Shown piece by piece: positions 51,143-64,000 of a stretch of 64,000 bases of DNA; position 1 is the stretch's first letter; the number at the start of each line of letters is the position of its first letter. The notes under the pieces were generated by a model. The model searched no databases, was not told where the DNA came from, and saw only the letters and a list, made by a program, of their open reading frames with translations. This stretch comes from Candidatus Blochmannia sp. SNP. GTDB taxonomy: Bacteria; Pseudomonadota; Gammaproteobacteria; Enterobacterales; Enterobacteriaceae. The stretch lies in contig NZ_CP144371.1 in assembly GCF_036549215.1 (NCBI RefSeq), positions 186,001-250,000 of the forward strand, given 5' to 3'. Made by a program: the position numbers and the translations under genes.

Positions 51143-54100
51143 GTGAAAGATTTACTCAAATTTTTTAAGATGCAACATACTCAAGTAGAAGAATTCAATG
51201 CAATTAAAATTGCGCTTGCTTCTCCAGATATGATTAGATCTTGGTCTTTTGGTGAAGTAAAAAAACCAGAAACTATTAATTACCGCACTTTCAAACCCGA
51301 GCGAGATGGTTTATTTTGTGCACGTATTTTTGGCCCTATTAAAGATTACGAATGTCTATGTGGTAAATATAAACGTCTAAAACATCGTGGAGTAGTCTGC
51401 GAAAAATGCGGGGTAGAAGTGACACAAAGTAAAGTACGACGAGAACGTATGGGACATATTGAATTAGCTTCTCCTACTGCCCATATCTGGTTCCTAAAAT
51501 CATTACCATCACGTATTGGTTTATTATTAGATATGCCGTTACGCGATATCGAACGTGTTCTATATTTTGAATCCTATGTAGTAATCGAAAATGGTATGAC
51601 TAGTCTCGAATGTCGCCAAATCTTAACTGAAGAGGAATATTTAGACGCATTAGAAGAATTTGGAGATGAATTCGAAGCAAAAATGGGCGCTGAAGCCATT
51701 CAAATTTTATTAAAAAATAAAAATTTAAAAAACGAATGCGAATTTCTAAGAGAAATGTTAGAAGATAGTAATTCTGAAACTAAACGTAAAAAAATAACAA
51801 AACGTATAAAATTAATTGAATCATTTATATATTCTGAAAATAAACCTGAATGGATGATTCTAAATGTATTGCCGGTGCTCCCTCCAGATTTAAGACCATT
51901 AGTTCCATTAGATGGAGGCCGTTTTGCTACTTCTGATTTAAATGATTTATATCGTCGTGTTATTAATAGAAACAACAGATTAAAACGATTATTAGATTTA
52001 GCCGCTCCAGAAATTATAGTACGTAATGAAAAAAGAATGCTTCAAGAAGCAGTGGATGCATTACTAGATAATGGACGTAGAGGTCGCGCAATTACTGGTT
52101 CCAATAAACGTCCTTTAAAATCTTTAGCTGATATGATTAAAGGTAAACAAGGTAGATTTCGACAGAATCTTTTAGGAAAACGTGTTGATTATTCTGGTCG
52201 TTCAGTAATTACTGTTGGTCCTTATTTAAAATTACATCAATGTGGACTACCAAAAAAAATGGCTTTAGAATTATTTAAACCATTTATTTATGGAAAATTA
52301 GAGTTACAGGGTTTTGCTAGCACTATCAAAGCTGCTAAGAAAATGGTAGATAGAGAAGAAGCTGTAGTATGGGATATTCTTGACAATGTAATTCGCGAAC
52401 ATCCAGTAATGTTAAATCGTGCTCCTACATTACATAGATTAGGTATTCAAGCTTTTGAGCCAGTTTTAGTGGAAGGAAAAGCCATTCAATTGCATCCATT
52501 AGTCTGTGCTGCATATAACGCTGATTTTGATGGAGATCAAATGGCAGTACATGTGCCGCTGACACTAGAAGCTCAATTAGAAGCTAGAGCTTTAATGATG
52601 TCAACCAACAATATATTATCTCCTGCTAATGGAGAGCCCATTATTGTCCCATCTCAAGACGTAGTATTAGGTTTGTACTATATGACGCGCGAGCGTGCAA
52701 ATTCCAAAGGAGAAGGAATGGCATTAACTGGGCCAAAAGAAGCAGAATACCTCTATCGTCTAGGTTTAGCTGAACTACATGCTCGCATTAAAATACGTAT
52801 TACTGAATATGAATATGAAAAAAATGGAGAATTGTTGAAAAAAACAAATATTGTTAACAGTACAATAGGACGCGCTATTTTTTGGATGATTATACCCAAA
52901 GGACTACCATTCATATTAGTCAATCAAGTATTAGGGAAAAAAGCTATATCTACAATGCTAAATAGTTGCTATCGTTTACTTGGATTAAAAGCTACTGTTA
53001 TATTAGCTGATCAAATTATGTATACTGGATTCGCATACGCTGCTCGTTCTGGAGCTTCAGTCGGTATTGATGATATGATTATTCCTTCAAAAAAAGCTGA
53101 TATAATTGATGAAGCAGAATCTGAAGTAGCCGAAATACAAGAACAATTTCAGACTGGACTAGTTACAGCAGGTGAGCGCTACAATAAAGTTATTGATATA
53201 TGGGCTGCAGCCAATGAACGAGTGGCTCAAGCCATGATGGATAATTTAGCTACTGAAACTGTAATAAATCGAAATGGGCAAATAGAAATACAGCCATCAT
53301 TCAATAATATTTTTATGATGGCAGACTCTGGAGCGCGTGGATCAGCGGCACAAATACGCCAACTTGCCGGTATGCGTGGTTTAATGGCAAAACCAGATGG
53401 CTCAATTATTGAAACACCTATTACTGCAAACTTCCGGGAAGGACTAAATGTATTACAGTATTTTATTTCTACACATGGGGCCCGTAAAGGATTAGCTGAT
53501 ACTGCTTTAAAAACGGCTAACTCTGGTTATTTAACACGGCGTCTAGTTGACGTAGCTCAAGATTTGGTAATTACACAAGATGACTGTAATACATTTTCCG
53601 GTATCATAATGAGTCCTGTCATTGAAGGCGGAGATGTAAAAGAACCTTTACGAGAACGTGTATTGGGCCGAGTTTCAGCAGAAGATATTTTAGAATCTAA
53701 TAATAATGAAGATACTAAAGTATTAATTAAACGTAATACTTTATTAGACGAATATTGGTGTGATGTTTTAGATGAATATTCAATTGATACCGTTAAAGTG
53801 CGATCTGTTGTAACCTGTGATACTGACTTTGGTGTATGTGCAAAATGTTATGGCCGAGATTTAGCTAGAGGCCAACTTGTAAATAAAGGAGAAGCAATTG
53901 GCGTCATTGCGGCTCAATCTATAGGTGAACCAGGTACTCAATTAACAATGCGTACCTTTCATATCGGTGGAGCTGCCTCTAGATCTGCTTCAGAGTCAAG
54001 CATTCAAATCAAAAATAAAGGCACTGTTCACTTAAAAAATATTAAATCTGTAATAAATGGAGAAGGAAAATTAGTAATTACATCTCGTAACACTGAACTT

Positions 54101-55393
54101 AAAATTATCGATCAATTTTCTCGTACTAAAGAAAGTTATAAAGTACCTTATGGCGCCATAATAACAAAAAAAAATGGAGAAGAAGTAACACATGGAGAAA
54201 TAGTAGCTTATTGGGATCCACATACTATGCCAGTGATTGCAGAAGTAAGCGGATTTATTCAATTTGTTGATATGGTAGATGGACAAAGCATCGTTAAACA
54301 AACTGATGAGTTAACAGGATTAACCTCTATTGTAGTATTAGATACCTCTGAACGTGTAAGTGGAGCTAAAGATTTAAGGCCCACATTAAAAATAGTAGAT
54401 GTTAATGGTTACGATATTTTTATTCCAGGTACAGATGTTCCGGTACAATATTTTTTGCCTGGTAGAAGTGTGATCCAATTAGTGAATGGGTCAAGAATTA
54501 TTTGTGGAGATACATTAGCGAGATTACCGCATGAAAGCGGTGGTACTAAAGATATTACCGGTGGGTTACCACGTGTTGCAGACCTATTCGAAGCACGTCG
54601 GCCAAAAGAATCAGCAATTTTAGCAGAAATTAGCGGAACAATTTCTTTTGGAAAAGAAACAAAAGGAAAACGGCGTTTGATGATCTCCCCCATAAATGAT
54701 GATAAAGATGTTTATGAAGAAATGATTCCAAAATGGCGTCATCTTAATGTTTTTGAAGGTGAATATGTAGATCGCGGAGATATTATTTCTGATGGACCAG
54801 AATCTCCACACGACATTTTAAGATTACGTGGGGTGCATGCAGTAACTCGCTATATTGTTAATGAAGTACAAGATGTTTATCGTTTGCAAGGGGTAAAAAT
54901 TAACGATAAACATATAGAGGTTATTGTGAGACAAATGCTACGTAAAGCTACTGTCATTCGATCAGGAAATTCTGATTTATTAGTAGGTGAACAAGTAGAA
55001 TATTCACGTATTAAAATTACTAACCGAAAACTAGAAAATGAAGGAAAAATAAAAATAAGTTTCATGCGCAATTTATTAGGAATCACCAAAGCATCATTAG
55101 CTACAGAATCATTTATTTCTGCAGCATCTTTTCAAGAAACAACACGTGTATTAACTGAATCATCTGTAGCTGGGAAAAGAGATGAACTGCGCGGTCTTAA
55201 AGAAAACGTTATTGTTGGTAGATTAATTCCAGCCGGAACTGGCTATTCTTACCATCAGGAACGTATGCGTCACCGTCGTCACCTCAGTAATAAGGATGAA
55301 ATAGAAAAATCTAAAACAACAACAAATATTTCTTCTCAAATTACAGCAGATGAAGCATCAGCAAACTTAACTGAATTGTTAAACGCTACATAA
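51143..55393 (+). CDS. rpoC: RNA polymerase beta' subunit
   Basis: Largest polymerase subunit, 1416 residues (E. coli 1407). It starts with GTG at 51143, as in E. coli. The N-terminal zinc cysteines are near 71-89 ([20 protein letters not shown]). The catalytic NADFDGDQ has its aspartates at 461, 463 and 465. The second zinc site is [22 protein letters not shown], and [19 protein letters not shown] marks the trigger loop region. The slight extra length comes from short insertions near 850 and in the Lys/Thr-rich C-terminal tail. Confidence 0.98.
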   Translation: MKDLLKFFKMQHTQVEEFNAIKIALASPDMIRSWSFGEVKKPETINYRTFKPERDGLFCARIFGPIKDYECLCGKYKRLKHRGVVCEKCGVEVTQSKVRRERMGHIELASPTAHIWFLKSLPSRIGLLLDMPLRDIERVLYFESYVVIENGMTSLECRQILTEEEYLDALEEFGDEFEAKMGAEAIQILLKNKNLKNECEFLREMLEDSNSETKRKKITKRIKLIESFIYSENKPEWMILNVLPVLPPDLRPLVPLDGGRFATSDLNDLYRRVINRNNRLKRLLDLAAPEIIVRNEKRMLQEAVDALLDNGRRGRAITGSNKRPLKSLADMIKGKQGRFRQNLLGKRVDYSGRSVITVGPYLKLHQCGLPKKMALELFKPFIYGKLELQGFASTIKAAKKMVDREEAVVWDILDNVIREHPVMLNRAPTLHRLGIQAFEPVLVEGKAIQLHPLVCAAYNADFDGDQMAVHVPLTLEAQLEARALMMSTNNILSPANGEPIIVPSQDVVLGLYYMTRERANSKGEGMALTGPKEAEYLYRLGLAELHARIKIRITEYEYEKNGELLKKTNIVNSTIGRAIFWMIIPKGLPFILVNQVLGKKAISTMLNSCYRLLGLKATVILADQIMYTGFAYAARSGASVGIDDMIIPSKKADIIDEAESEVAEIQEQFQTGLVTAGERYNKVIDIWAAANERVAQAMMDNLATETVINRNGQIEIQPSFNNIFMMADSGARGSAAQIRQLAGMRGLMAKPDGSIIETPITANFREGLNVLQYFISTHGARKGLADTALKTANSGYLTRRLVDVAQDLVITQDDCNTFSGIIMSPVIEGGDVKEPLRERVLGRVSAEDILESNNNEDTKVLIKRNTLLDEYWCDVLDEYSIDTVKVRSVVTCDTDFGVCAKCYGRDLARGQLVNKGEAIGVIAAQSIGEPGTQLTMRTFHIGGAASRSASESSIQIKNKGTVHLKNIKSVINGEGKLVITSRNTELKIIDQFSRTKESYKVPYGAIITKKNGEEVTHGEIVAYWDPHTMPVIAEVSGFIQFVDMVDGQSIVKQTDELTGLTSIVVLDTSERVSGAKDLRPTLKIVDVNGYDIFIPGTDVPVQYFLPGRSVIQLVNGSRIICGDTLARLPHESGGTKDITGGLPRVADLFEARRPKESAILAEISGTISFGKETKGKRRLMISPINDDKDVYEEMIPKWRHLNVFEGEYVDRGDIISDGPESPHDILRLRGVHAVTRYIVNEVQDVYRLQGVKINDKHIEVIVRQMLRKATVIRSGNSDLLVGEQVEYSRIKITNRKLENEGKIKISFMRNLLGITKASLATESFISAASFQETTRVLTESSVAGKRDELRGLKENVIVGRLIPAGTGYSYHQERMRHRRHLSNKDEIEKSKTTTNISSQITADEASANLTELLNAT

Positions 55394-55758
55394 CCTTTTA
55401 TATTTTTAATTATGAAAATAATTATACTAATACATAATAGTATTACAAACTGTAACATACTAAGTGTAATAAATAATTAGCGATATACACCCAATATATA
55501 AAAATATAACTCAATTGTATTATTTATATATTGAATATAAATAATACAATTATTCTGTGTTGTTAAAACAAATCCTCTAACTTTATATCAAAATCGATGC
55601 ATAACAAACCTTATATCTATGAATCCCTATAAAATATTAATAAAAAATAAATATCACTACCAAATTATATATATATATATCGTCTCTATATTAACGCAAA
55701 CTTTACAACTAGTATTTATAAAACAAGATAAATTTTATCAAAATCATATTTTGAAGAA
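55394..55758. other. Convergent intergenic region rpoC/purH
   Basis: 365 bp between the convergent genes. It contains the hairpin at 55513-55551. E. coli genes between rpoC and purHD are gone, including purD, which in E. coli follows purH. Nothing else is recognised. Confidence 0.55.
55513..55551. terminator. 17-bp inverted repeat between rpoC and purH
   Basis: Arms aattgtattatttatat (55513-55529) and atataaataatacaatt (55535-55551) are exact complements with loop attga. Placed 120 bp after rpoC and 208 bp past the purH end, it could terminate both converging transcripts. Confidence 0.65.
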
Positions 55759-57384
55759 TTAATGCCTAAAATGACGGATACGTGTAAAAATCATCGATAT
55801 ACCATATTTATCGGCAGTTTTAATAATTTCCTGATCTCGAATAGATCCTCCTGGTTGTATGATGCAACTAATACCTACTTCAGATGCAATACGTATTACA
55901 TCAGGAAAAGGGAAAAAAGCATCAGAAGCCATCACTGATCCTTGAATACTCAACATACCTTGTTCTTTGAAAGAAACAGCTATTTTTACCGCATGTACTC
56001 GATTCATTTGGCCACTACCAATTCCAGTTGTTTGATAATTTTTGCCACAAACAATTGCATTAGATTTAACAAACTTAACTATTTTCCAACAAAATAATGC
56101 ATCTTTCATCTCTTCGTTTGTTGGTTGACGAATAGTAACTGTTGTTAAACATTGCAAATCTGTTATTACATCATAATCCTGTACCAATAATCCTCCATTA
56201 ATACGTTTAAAATCTATATCTGGTTTTCTCACAGTCCACACACCACATTCCAACACTCGTATATGTTTTTTACTAGATAAAATACTAAGACAATCTCTAT
56301 CAATACTTGGTGCCACTATTGCTTCTACAAATTGTCGCTTAACGATAGTTTTAGCCGTGTTTTTATCTAAAGACCTATTAAAAGCAATAATTCCTCCAAA
56401 TGCAGAAACAGGATCCGATTGATAAGCTTTAACATATGCTGAGCTAATTGTATTAGAAGTAGCAACACCACATGGATTAGTGTGTTTAACAATTACACAA
56501 GTTGGTTCATCAAATATTTTTACACATTCCAAAGCCGTATCCATATCTAAAACATTATTATAAGACAATGGCTTTCCTTGCAATTGATGAGCAGTAGCAA
56601 TAGATCCCACTTGTTTCTCACATGTATCTATATAGAATGCTGCTCGTTGGTGCGGATTTTCCCCATAACACATATCTTGTTTTTTTATAAATTTAAGATT
56701 CATAAAAGTTAAATTTTTAGGAAAACAATGATAAGATTCATTATAATTGTTCTCATCGGTCATGGTAGTACAACGATTGTTTCTCAGCTGATCATTAAAA
56801 TAATGAGAAATTGCATTATCATATTCAGCAACATATTTAAATGCTTTTACAGCTAAATGAAAACGAGTCTCTAAGCTAAGTAATCCATTACAATGATTAA
56901 TTTCATCTAAAATTTTTTCATAACTATTGCTATTAACCACAGTAGCAACATTTTTATAATTTTTTGCTGCTGCTCTTACCATACTTGGGCCACTAATATC
57001 AATATATTCTAACATTTCTTCTTCAGAAGATATTTTGTTTTTCATTAACAAAGAATTAAACGAATAGAAATTAATCACTACCATATCAATTGGTTGAATA
57101 TTATATTGGCGCATAACAGCATCATCTAATCCTCGTCTACCAAGAATTCCAGCATATATCTTGTAATGTAACGTTTTTATACGTCCATTCATCATTTCAG
57201 GTAACTTAATATAATCAGAAATTTTCAATACTGGTAACCCAGCATCAATTAATACTTGAGCCGTACCTCCAGTCGATAATAATTGAATGCCCCGTTCAAT
57301 TAATGATTGAGCAAATTCTAAAATATTAGATTTATCAAACACACTAATTAACACACGACGAATGAACAATGATGATCGCGTCAT
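55759..57384 (-). CDS. purH: Bifunctional AICAR transformylase / IMP cyclohydrolase
   Basis: Last two steps of IMP synthesis. 541 residues (E. coli 529). The N-terminal IMP cyclohydrolase part has STGGTAQVL and MMNGRIKTLHYKIYAGIL, where E. coli has KTLHPKVHGGIL. It also has NFYSF for the usual NLYPF and DISGPSMVRAAAKN for DIGGPTMVRSAAKN. The C-terminal transformylase part keeps KHTNPCGVA, SAFGGIIAFNR, FVKSNAIV, ASDAFFPF, QPGGSIRD and the end RHFRH. purD, downstream in E. coli, is missing. It is divergent from the rRNA operon as purH is from rrnE. Confidence 0.94.
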   Translation of the reverse strand: MTRSSLFIRRVLISVFDKSNILEFAQSLIERGIQLLSTGGTAQVLIDAGLPVLKISDYIKLPEMMNGRIKTLHYKIYAGILGRRGLDDAVMRQYNIQPIDMVVINFYSFNSLLMKNKISSEEEMLEYIDISGPSMVRAAAKNYKNVATVVNSNSYEKILDEINHCNGLLSLETRFHLAVKAFKYVAEYDNAISHYFNDQLRNNRCTTMTDENNYNESYHCFPKNLTFMNLKFIKKQDMCYGENPHQRAAFYIDTCEKQVGSIATAHQLQGKPLSYNNVLDMDTALECVKIFDEPTCVIVKHTNPCGVATSNTISSAYVKAYQSDPVSAFGGIIAFNRSLDKNTAKTIVKRQFVEAIVAPSIDRDCLSILSSKKHIRVLECGVWTVRKPDIDFKRINGGLLVQDYDVITDLQCLTTVTIRQPTNEEMKDALFCWKIVKFVKSNAIVCGKNYQTTGIGSGQMNRVHAVKIAVSFKEQGMLSIQGSVMASDAFFPFPDVIRIASEVGISCIIQPGGSIRDQEIIKTADKYGISMIFTRIRHFRH

Positions 57385-57821
57385 ATAGTATCCTCATAAC
57401 AGCAAATTAAACTACAATATTAATTGCAATCTTACAAAAATTATACGTAATAACATAATTACAATATTATTATATATCATTTCCTAAAATGTTAAATTAT
57501 TTAAATAATTTTAAGATAATCATAAAAAATTAATTTAACACTTTAAATAATAACCATTAAATTGTAGAAATAATCTTAAATACTATTGACATTAACTACA
57601 ATCAATGCTAATGATATGTTTGTTTTATTTCGAAAATAATATGAAATACATATAATTGGAAACATAGTTCTTTAACAATTAAATTTTAGATAATTTATGT
57701 GGGCACTTACGCGAATATGAAAGATAGTACTTTACCATTTATAAAATATAAAAGTTAATTAATTAGTAGTTATGTATAAAAAAATTAATATACTTATTTG
57801 TTATAAATGGGAACTGATTTT
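57385..57821. promoter_or_regulatory. rRNA operon promoter and leader region
   Basis: 437 bp between purH and the 16S gene. A TTGACA at 57586-57591 is followed after 17 bp by taatga (57609-57614) with an upstream TG, the best promoter candidate; the -10 match is poor. The antitermination boxA-like element (57667-57678) and the left half of the 16S processing stem (atgtgggcac, 57698-57707) follow. Confidence 0.5.
57667..57678 (+). promoter_or_regulatory. rrn boxA antitermination element (leader)
   Basis: The sequence gttctttaacaa closely matches the E. coli rrn boxA (tgctctttaaca) and lies in the pre-16S leader about 145 bp before the mature 5' end. Nus factors would assemble here; NusG is encoded in the window. 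Confidence 0.75.
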
Positions 57822-59390
<1,569 letters not shown>

Positions 59391-59509
59391 CTTATCAAAA
59401 GTAATATAAGCGAAGCGCCCACATAGATTATTTAATGTTTTAGAGATATGACTAAGAATATATGATGGTAAATACCAAATTTTTATTTCGTTACAACTAG
59501 AGCTCTCAG

Positions 59510-59582
59510 GTCCCCTTCGTCTAGAGGTCTAGGACACTGCCCTTTCACGGCGGCAACAGGGGTTCAAAGCCCCTAGGGGACA
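59510..59582 (+). tRNA. tRNA-Glu (anticodon TTC)
   Basis: Spacer tRNA between 16S and 23S. Acceptor GTCCCCT/AGGGGAC and anticodon TTC at 59544-59546. The discriminator at 59582 is A, whereas E. coli tRNA-Glu has G. The CCA end is not encoded (next bases att). A single tRNA-Glu spacer is the rrnB/C/E/G type of E. coli. Confidence 0.95.
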
Positions 59583-59618
59583 ATTTAACTTTTATAAATA
59601 AAAGTTTGGTATTTTATA

Positions 59619-59630
59619 GTTCTTTAACAA
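59619..59630 (+). promoter_or_regulatory. rrn boxA element (16S-23S spacer)
   Basis: A second gttctttaacaa, identical to the leader copy, lies between tRNA-Glu and 23S as in E. coli rRNA operons. An 8-bp hairpin (arms acttctaa/ttagaagt, 59654-59673) follows it. Confidence 0.75.
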
Positions 59631-59791
59631 TTAGGATAAAACTTAAATCTTAAACTTCTAAGATATTAGAAGTGGATAATATTATATTTAAGATTATTAG
59701 AATATAATACATATTAAGATGAATGTGTTCATATAGTAAAAGTAAATAGAATATAATTCATCTAATTAAATTAGAAGTCTGAGGATTGCGA

Positions 59792-62793
<3,002 letters not shown>

Positions 62794-62890
62794 CGCAATA
62801 CCTGAGACTTCTATTTCTACATATAGAATATTATTATACTAGATTTAGATTGAAACCAAGACAAAAAAAGTAAACAAAAAAGTAATATTC

Positions 62891-64000
62891 TTATAAAATA
62901 CGATTAATTAATCGATCAAACCTAAGTTTGCGAATTCTGTGAAGAAACTGTCCTACCTTTATAGGATAATTTGATATGTGTTGCAGCGACGTATAATGCA
63001 TGATGGAACTAGTGTGTAAACGAATAGTATTTAATTCTTTATTATTTTGACTTAATAACATCTTACATGGATCATGTACAAGCAAAGCGTTTTCCAAATC
63101 AAACCTTAAAGATCTAGGATTTAAATTATTTCCAGTAAGCAACTGCCACTCGTCATCCACCCAAATTCCTTTGACATGATATCCATTATTACCTTCTCTC
63201 CACATCCGAACTGTTAATTGTTTATTATCAATATAGTTTTGCAATTTTTTTAAAAAATAACGCAAATTTAATTCATACAAATATGGTAAAACACTAATTA
63301 ACGTAAATGGTTTATTAGAAGGAATATAAAAATCATTAGCGATCTTATCTCCTACAATAATTTCTATATTCCTCCCCTTATGTAACAAATAAATTAAAGT
63401 ATTTATTAGAACATTTGGCATATTAAAATAAGGCGTACATAATATAATTTTACTCTTTGATGAACAAATTAAATGGTAAATCGTTTGATTAAGTTCACTA
63501 TTTTTACCTAAACCAACCAACGGAGCTATCGCCAATTCATTAAATGTCGCATTACCCTGATAACAATAACAAACTCTTCTTAAATTACGACGCAGCAAAC
63601 GAATATCATTTTTACTATGCTTATTCAATTTACCCAAAGAACTTTCACATCCTAATTTATTAATTACCCTTGAAGACAATAACTCTTTATCAATATAATC
63701 TAACATAATATTAGATAACTGACGATTCCGTATTATATGATATCGATCATATCGATACTTAGCGTTTACATGCAAATATTCATCACTCAAACTAGCGCCG
63801 CTATACAATATTTGATCATCAATAATAAATCCCTTCAAATGAAGAACCCCTAATACCTCACTTACATTAATTGGTATTCCATATATTGCAATTTCCGTAT
63901 TAGGATACTTATTTATAAGATCTATATACCAATCAATATTCGTACATTTTTTAGCCGAACCCGAACCAATACGACTTCTCTTAGCACGATGCCAATCCAC
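62891..64000 (-). CDS. pssA: CDP-diacylglycerol-serine O-phosphatidyltransferase, N-terminus outside window
   Basis: Phospholipase-D-type phosphatidylserine synthase, the route to phosphatidylethanolamine, associated with membrane and ribosomes. The 369 visible residues start at VDWHRAKRSRIG and end RFDRLINRIL like E. coli PssA (451), so about 80 N-terminal residues lie beyond the right edge. The first codon in view is an internal GTG, not a start. Both HKD motifs are present: HLKGFIID (H54, K56, D61 of the visible part) and HVKGIWVD. GLGKNSELNQTIYHLICSS lies between. It converges on the rRNA operon, as it does behind rrnG in E. coli, with kgtP and yfiM missing. Confidence 0.94.
   Translation of the reverse strand: MDWHRAKRSRIGSGSAKKCTNIDWYIDLINKYPNTEIAIYGIPINVSEVLGVLHLKGFIIDDQILYSGASLSDEYLHVNAKYRYDRYHIIRNRQLSNIMLDYIDKELLSSRVINKLGCESSLGKLNKHSKNDIRLLRRNLRRVCYCYQGNATFNELAIAPLVGLGKNSELNQTIYHLICSSKSKIILCTPYFNMPNVLINTLIYLLHKGRNIEIIVGDKIANDFYIPSNKPFTLISVLPYLYELNLRYFLKKLQNYIDNKQLTVRMWREGNNGYHVKGIWVDDEWQLLTGNNLNPRSLRFDLENALLVHDPCKMLLSQNNKELNTIRLHTSSIMHYTSLQHISNYPIKVGQFLHRIRKLRFDRLINRIL

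Overview
The window looks like chromosome of a reduced, strongly AT-biased gammaproteobacterial endosymbiont of insects, most likely a 'Candidatus Blochmannia' (carpenter-ant symbiont). Every recognisable protein is closest in recall to an Enterobacteriaceae (E. coli-type) protein. Most regulators and non-essential neighbours are gone, and intergenic DNA is long and AT-rich. The complete branched-chain amino acid set ilvG-M-E-D-A-C is kept together with shikimate, methionine, haem, lysine/peptidoglycan and purine genes. Buchnera lacks ilvA and ilvE, and Wigglesworthia lacks the pathway, so Blochmannia fits best. The genus is inferred from gene content, not from a database comparison.

Layout. 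1-5.4 kb: rpmE, metB, metF, murI. 5.9-6.3 kb: tRNA-Ala, -Asp, -Trp. 7.4-15.3 kb: the ilv cluster. 15.5-17.6 kb: trxA and rho. 18.1-18.6 kb: tRNA-Arg, -His, -Leu, -Pro. 18.7-20.4 kb: hemD and hemC (minus strand). 21.1-27.4 kb: dapF, yigB, uvrD, corA, yigL. 27.9-30.6 kb: yhgN (minus), asd, nfuA (minus). 31.8-36.6 kb: aroK, aroB, rpe, trpS, pabA. 36.6-38.6 kb: a 2-kb region without an intact recognisable gene, holding a probable fkpA remnant. 38.6-55.4 kb: rpsL, rpsG, fusA, tuf, secE, nusG, rplK, rplA, rplJ, rplL, rpoB, rpoC. 55.8-57.4 kb: purH (minus). 57.8-62.8 kb: 16S rRNA, tRNA-Glu, 23S rRNA, with no 5S gene behind it. 62.9-64.0 kb: the 3' part of pssA (minus), running off the window.

How the genes work together. 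The ilv enzymes, transaminase IlvE, MetB/MetF, AroK/AroB, Asd/DapF and PabA serve amino acid, folate and cell-wall precursor synthesis, the expected nutritional role of the symbiont. The str/rpl/rpo block and the rRNA genes supply transcription and translation. Local regulators expected from E. coli synteny (metJ, ilvY, a recognisable ilvL leader) were not found.

Gene order is that of E. coli cut and rejoined at duplicated loci. One tuf gene joins the tufA-type left flank to the tufB-type right flank. The rRNA operon has an rrnE-like left flank (purH) and an rrnG-like right flank (pssA). murI next to tRNA-Asp/tRNA-Trp looks like the scar of an rrnB/rrnC-type exchange with the rRNA genes lost. 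No mobile element, prophage, CRISPR array, toxin-antitoxin or novel multi-gene system was found. The points most worth a second look are the CNPC thioredoxin active site, UvrD without its C-terminal domain, a three-residue deletion in the CorA pore helix, the missing 5S gene, the enlarged 23S helix 45, and a series of long perfect intergenic inverted repeats.
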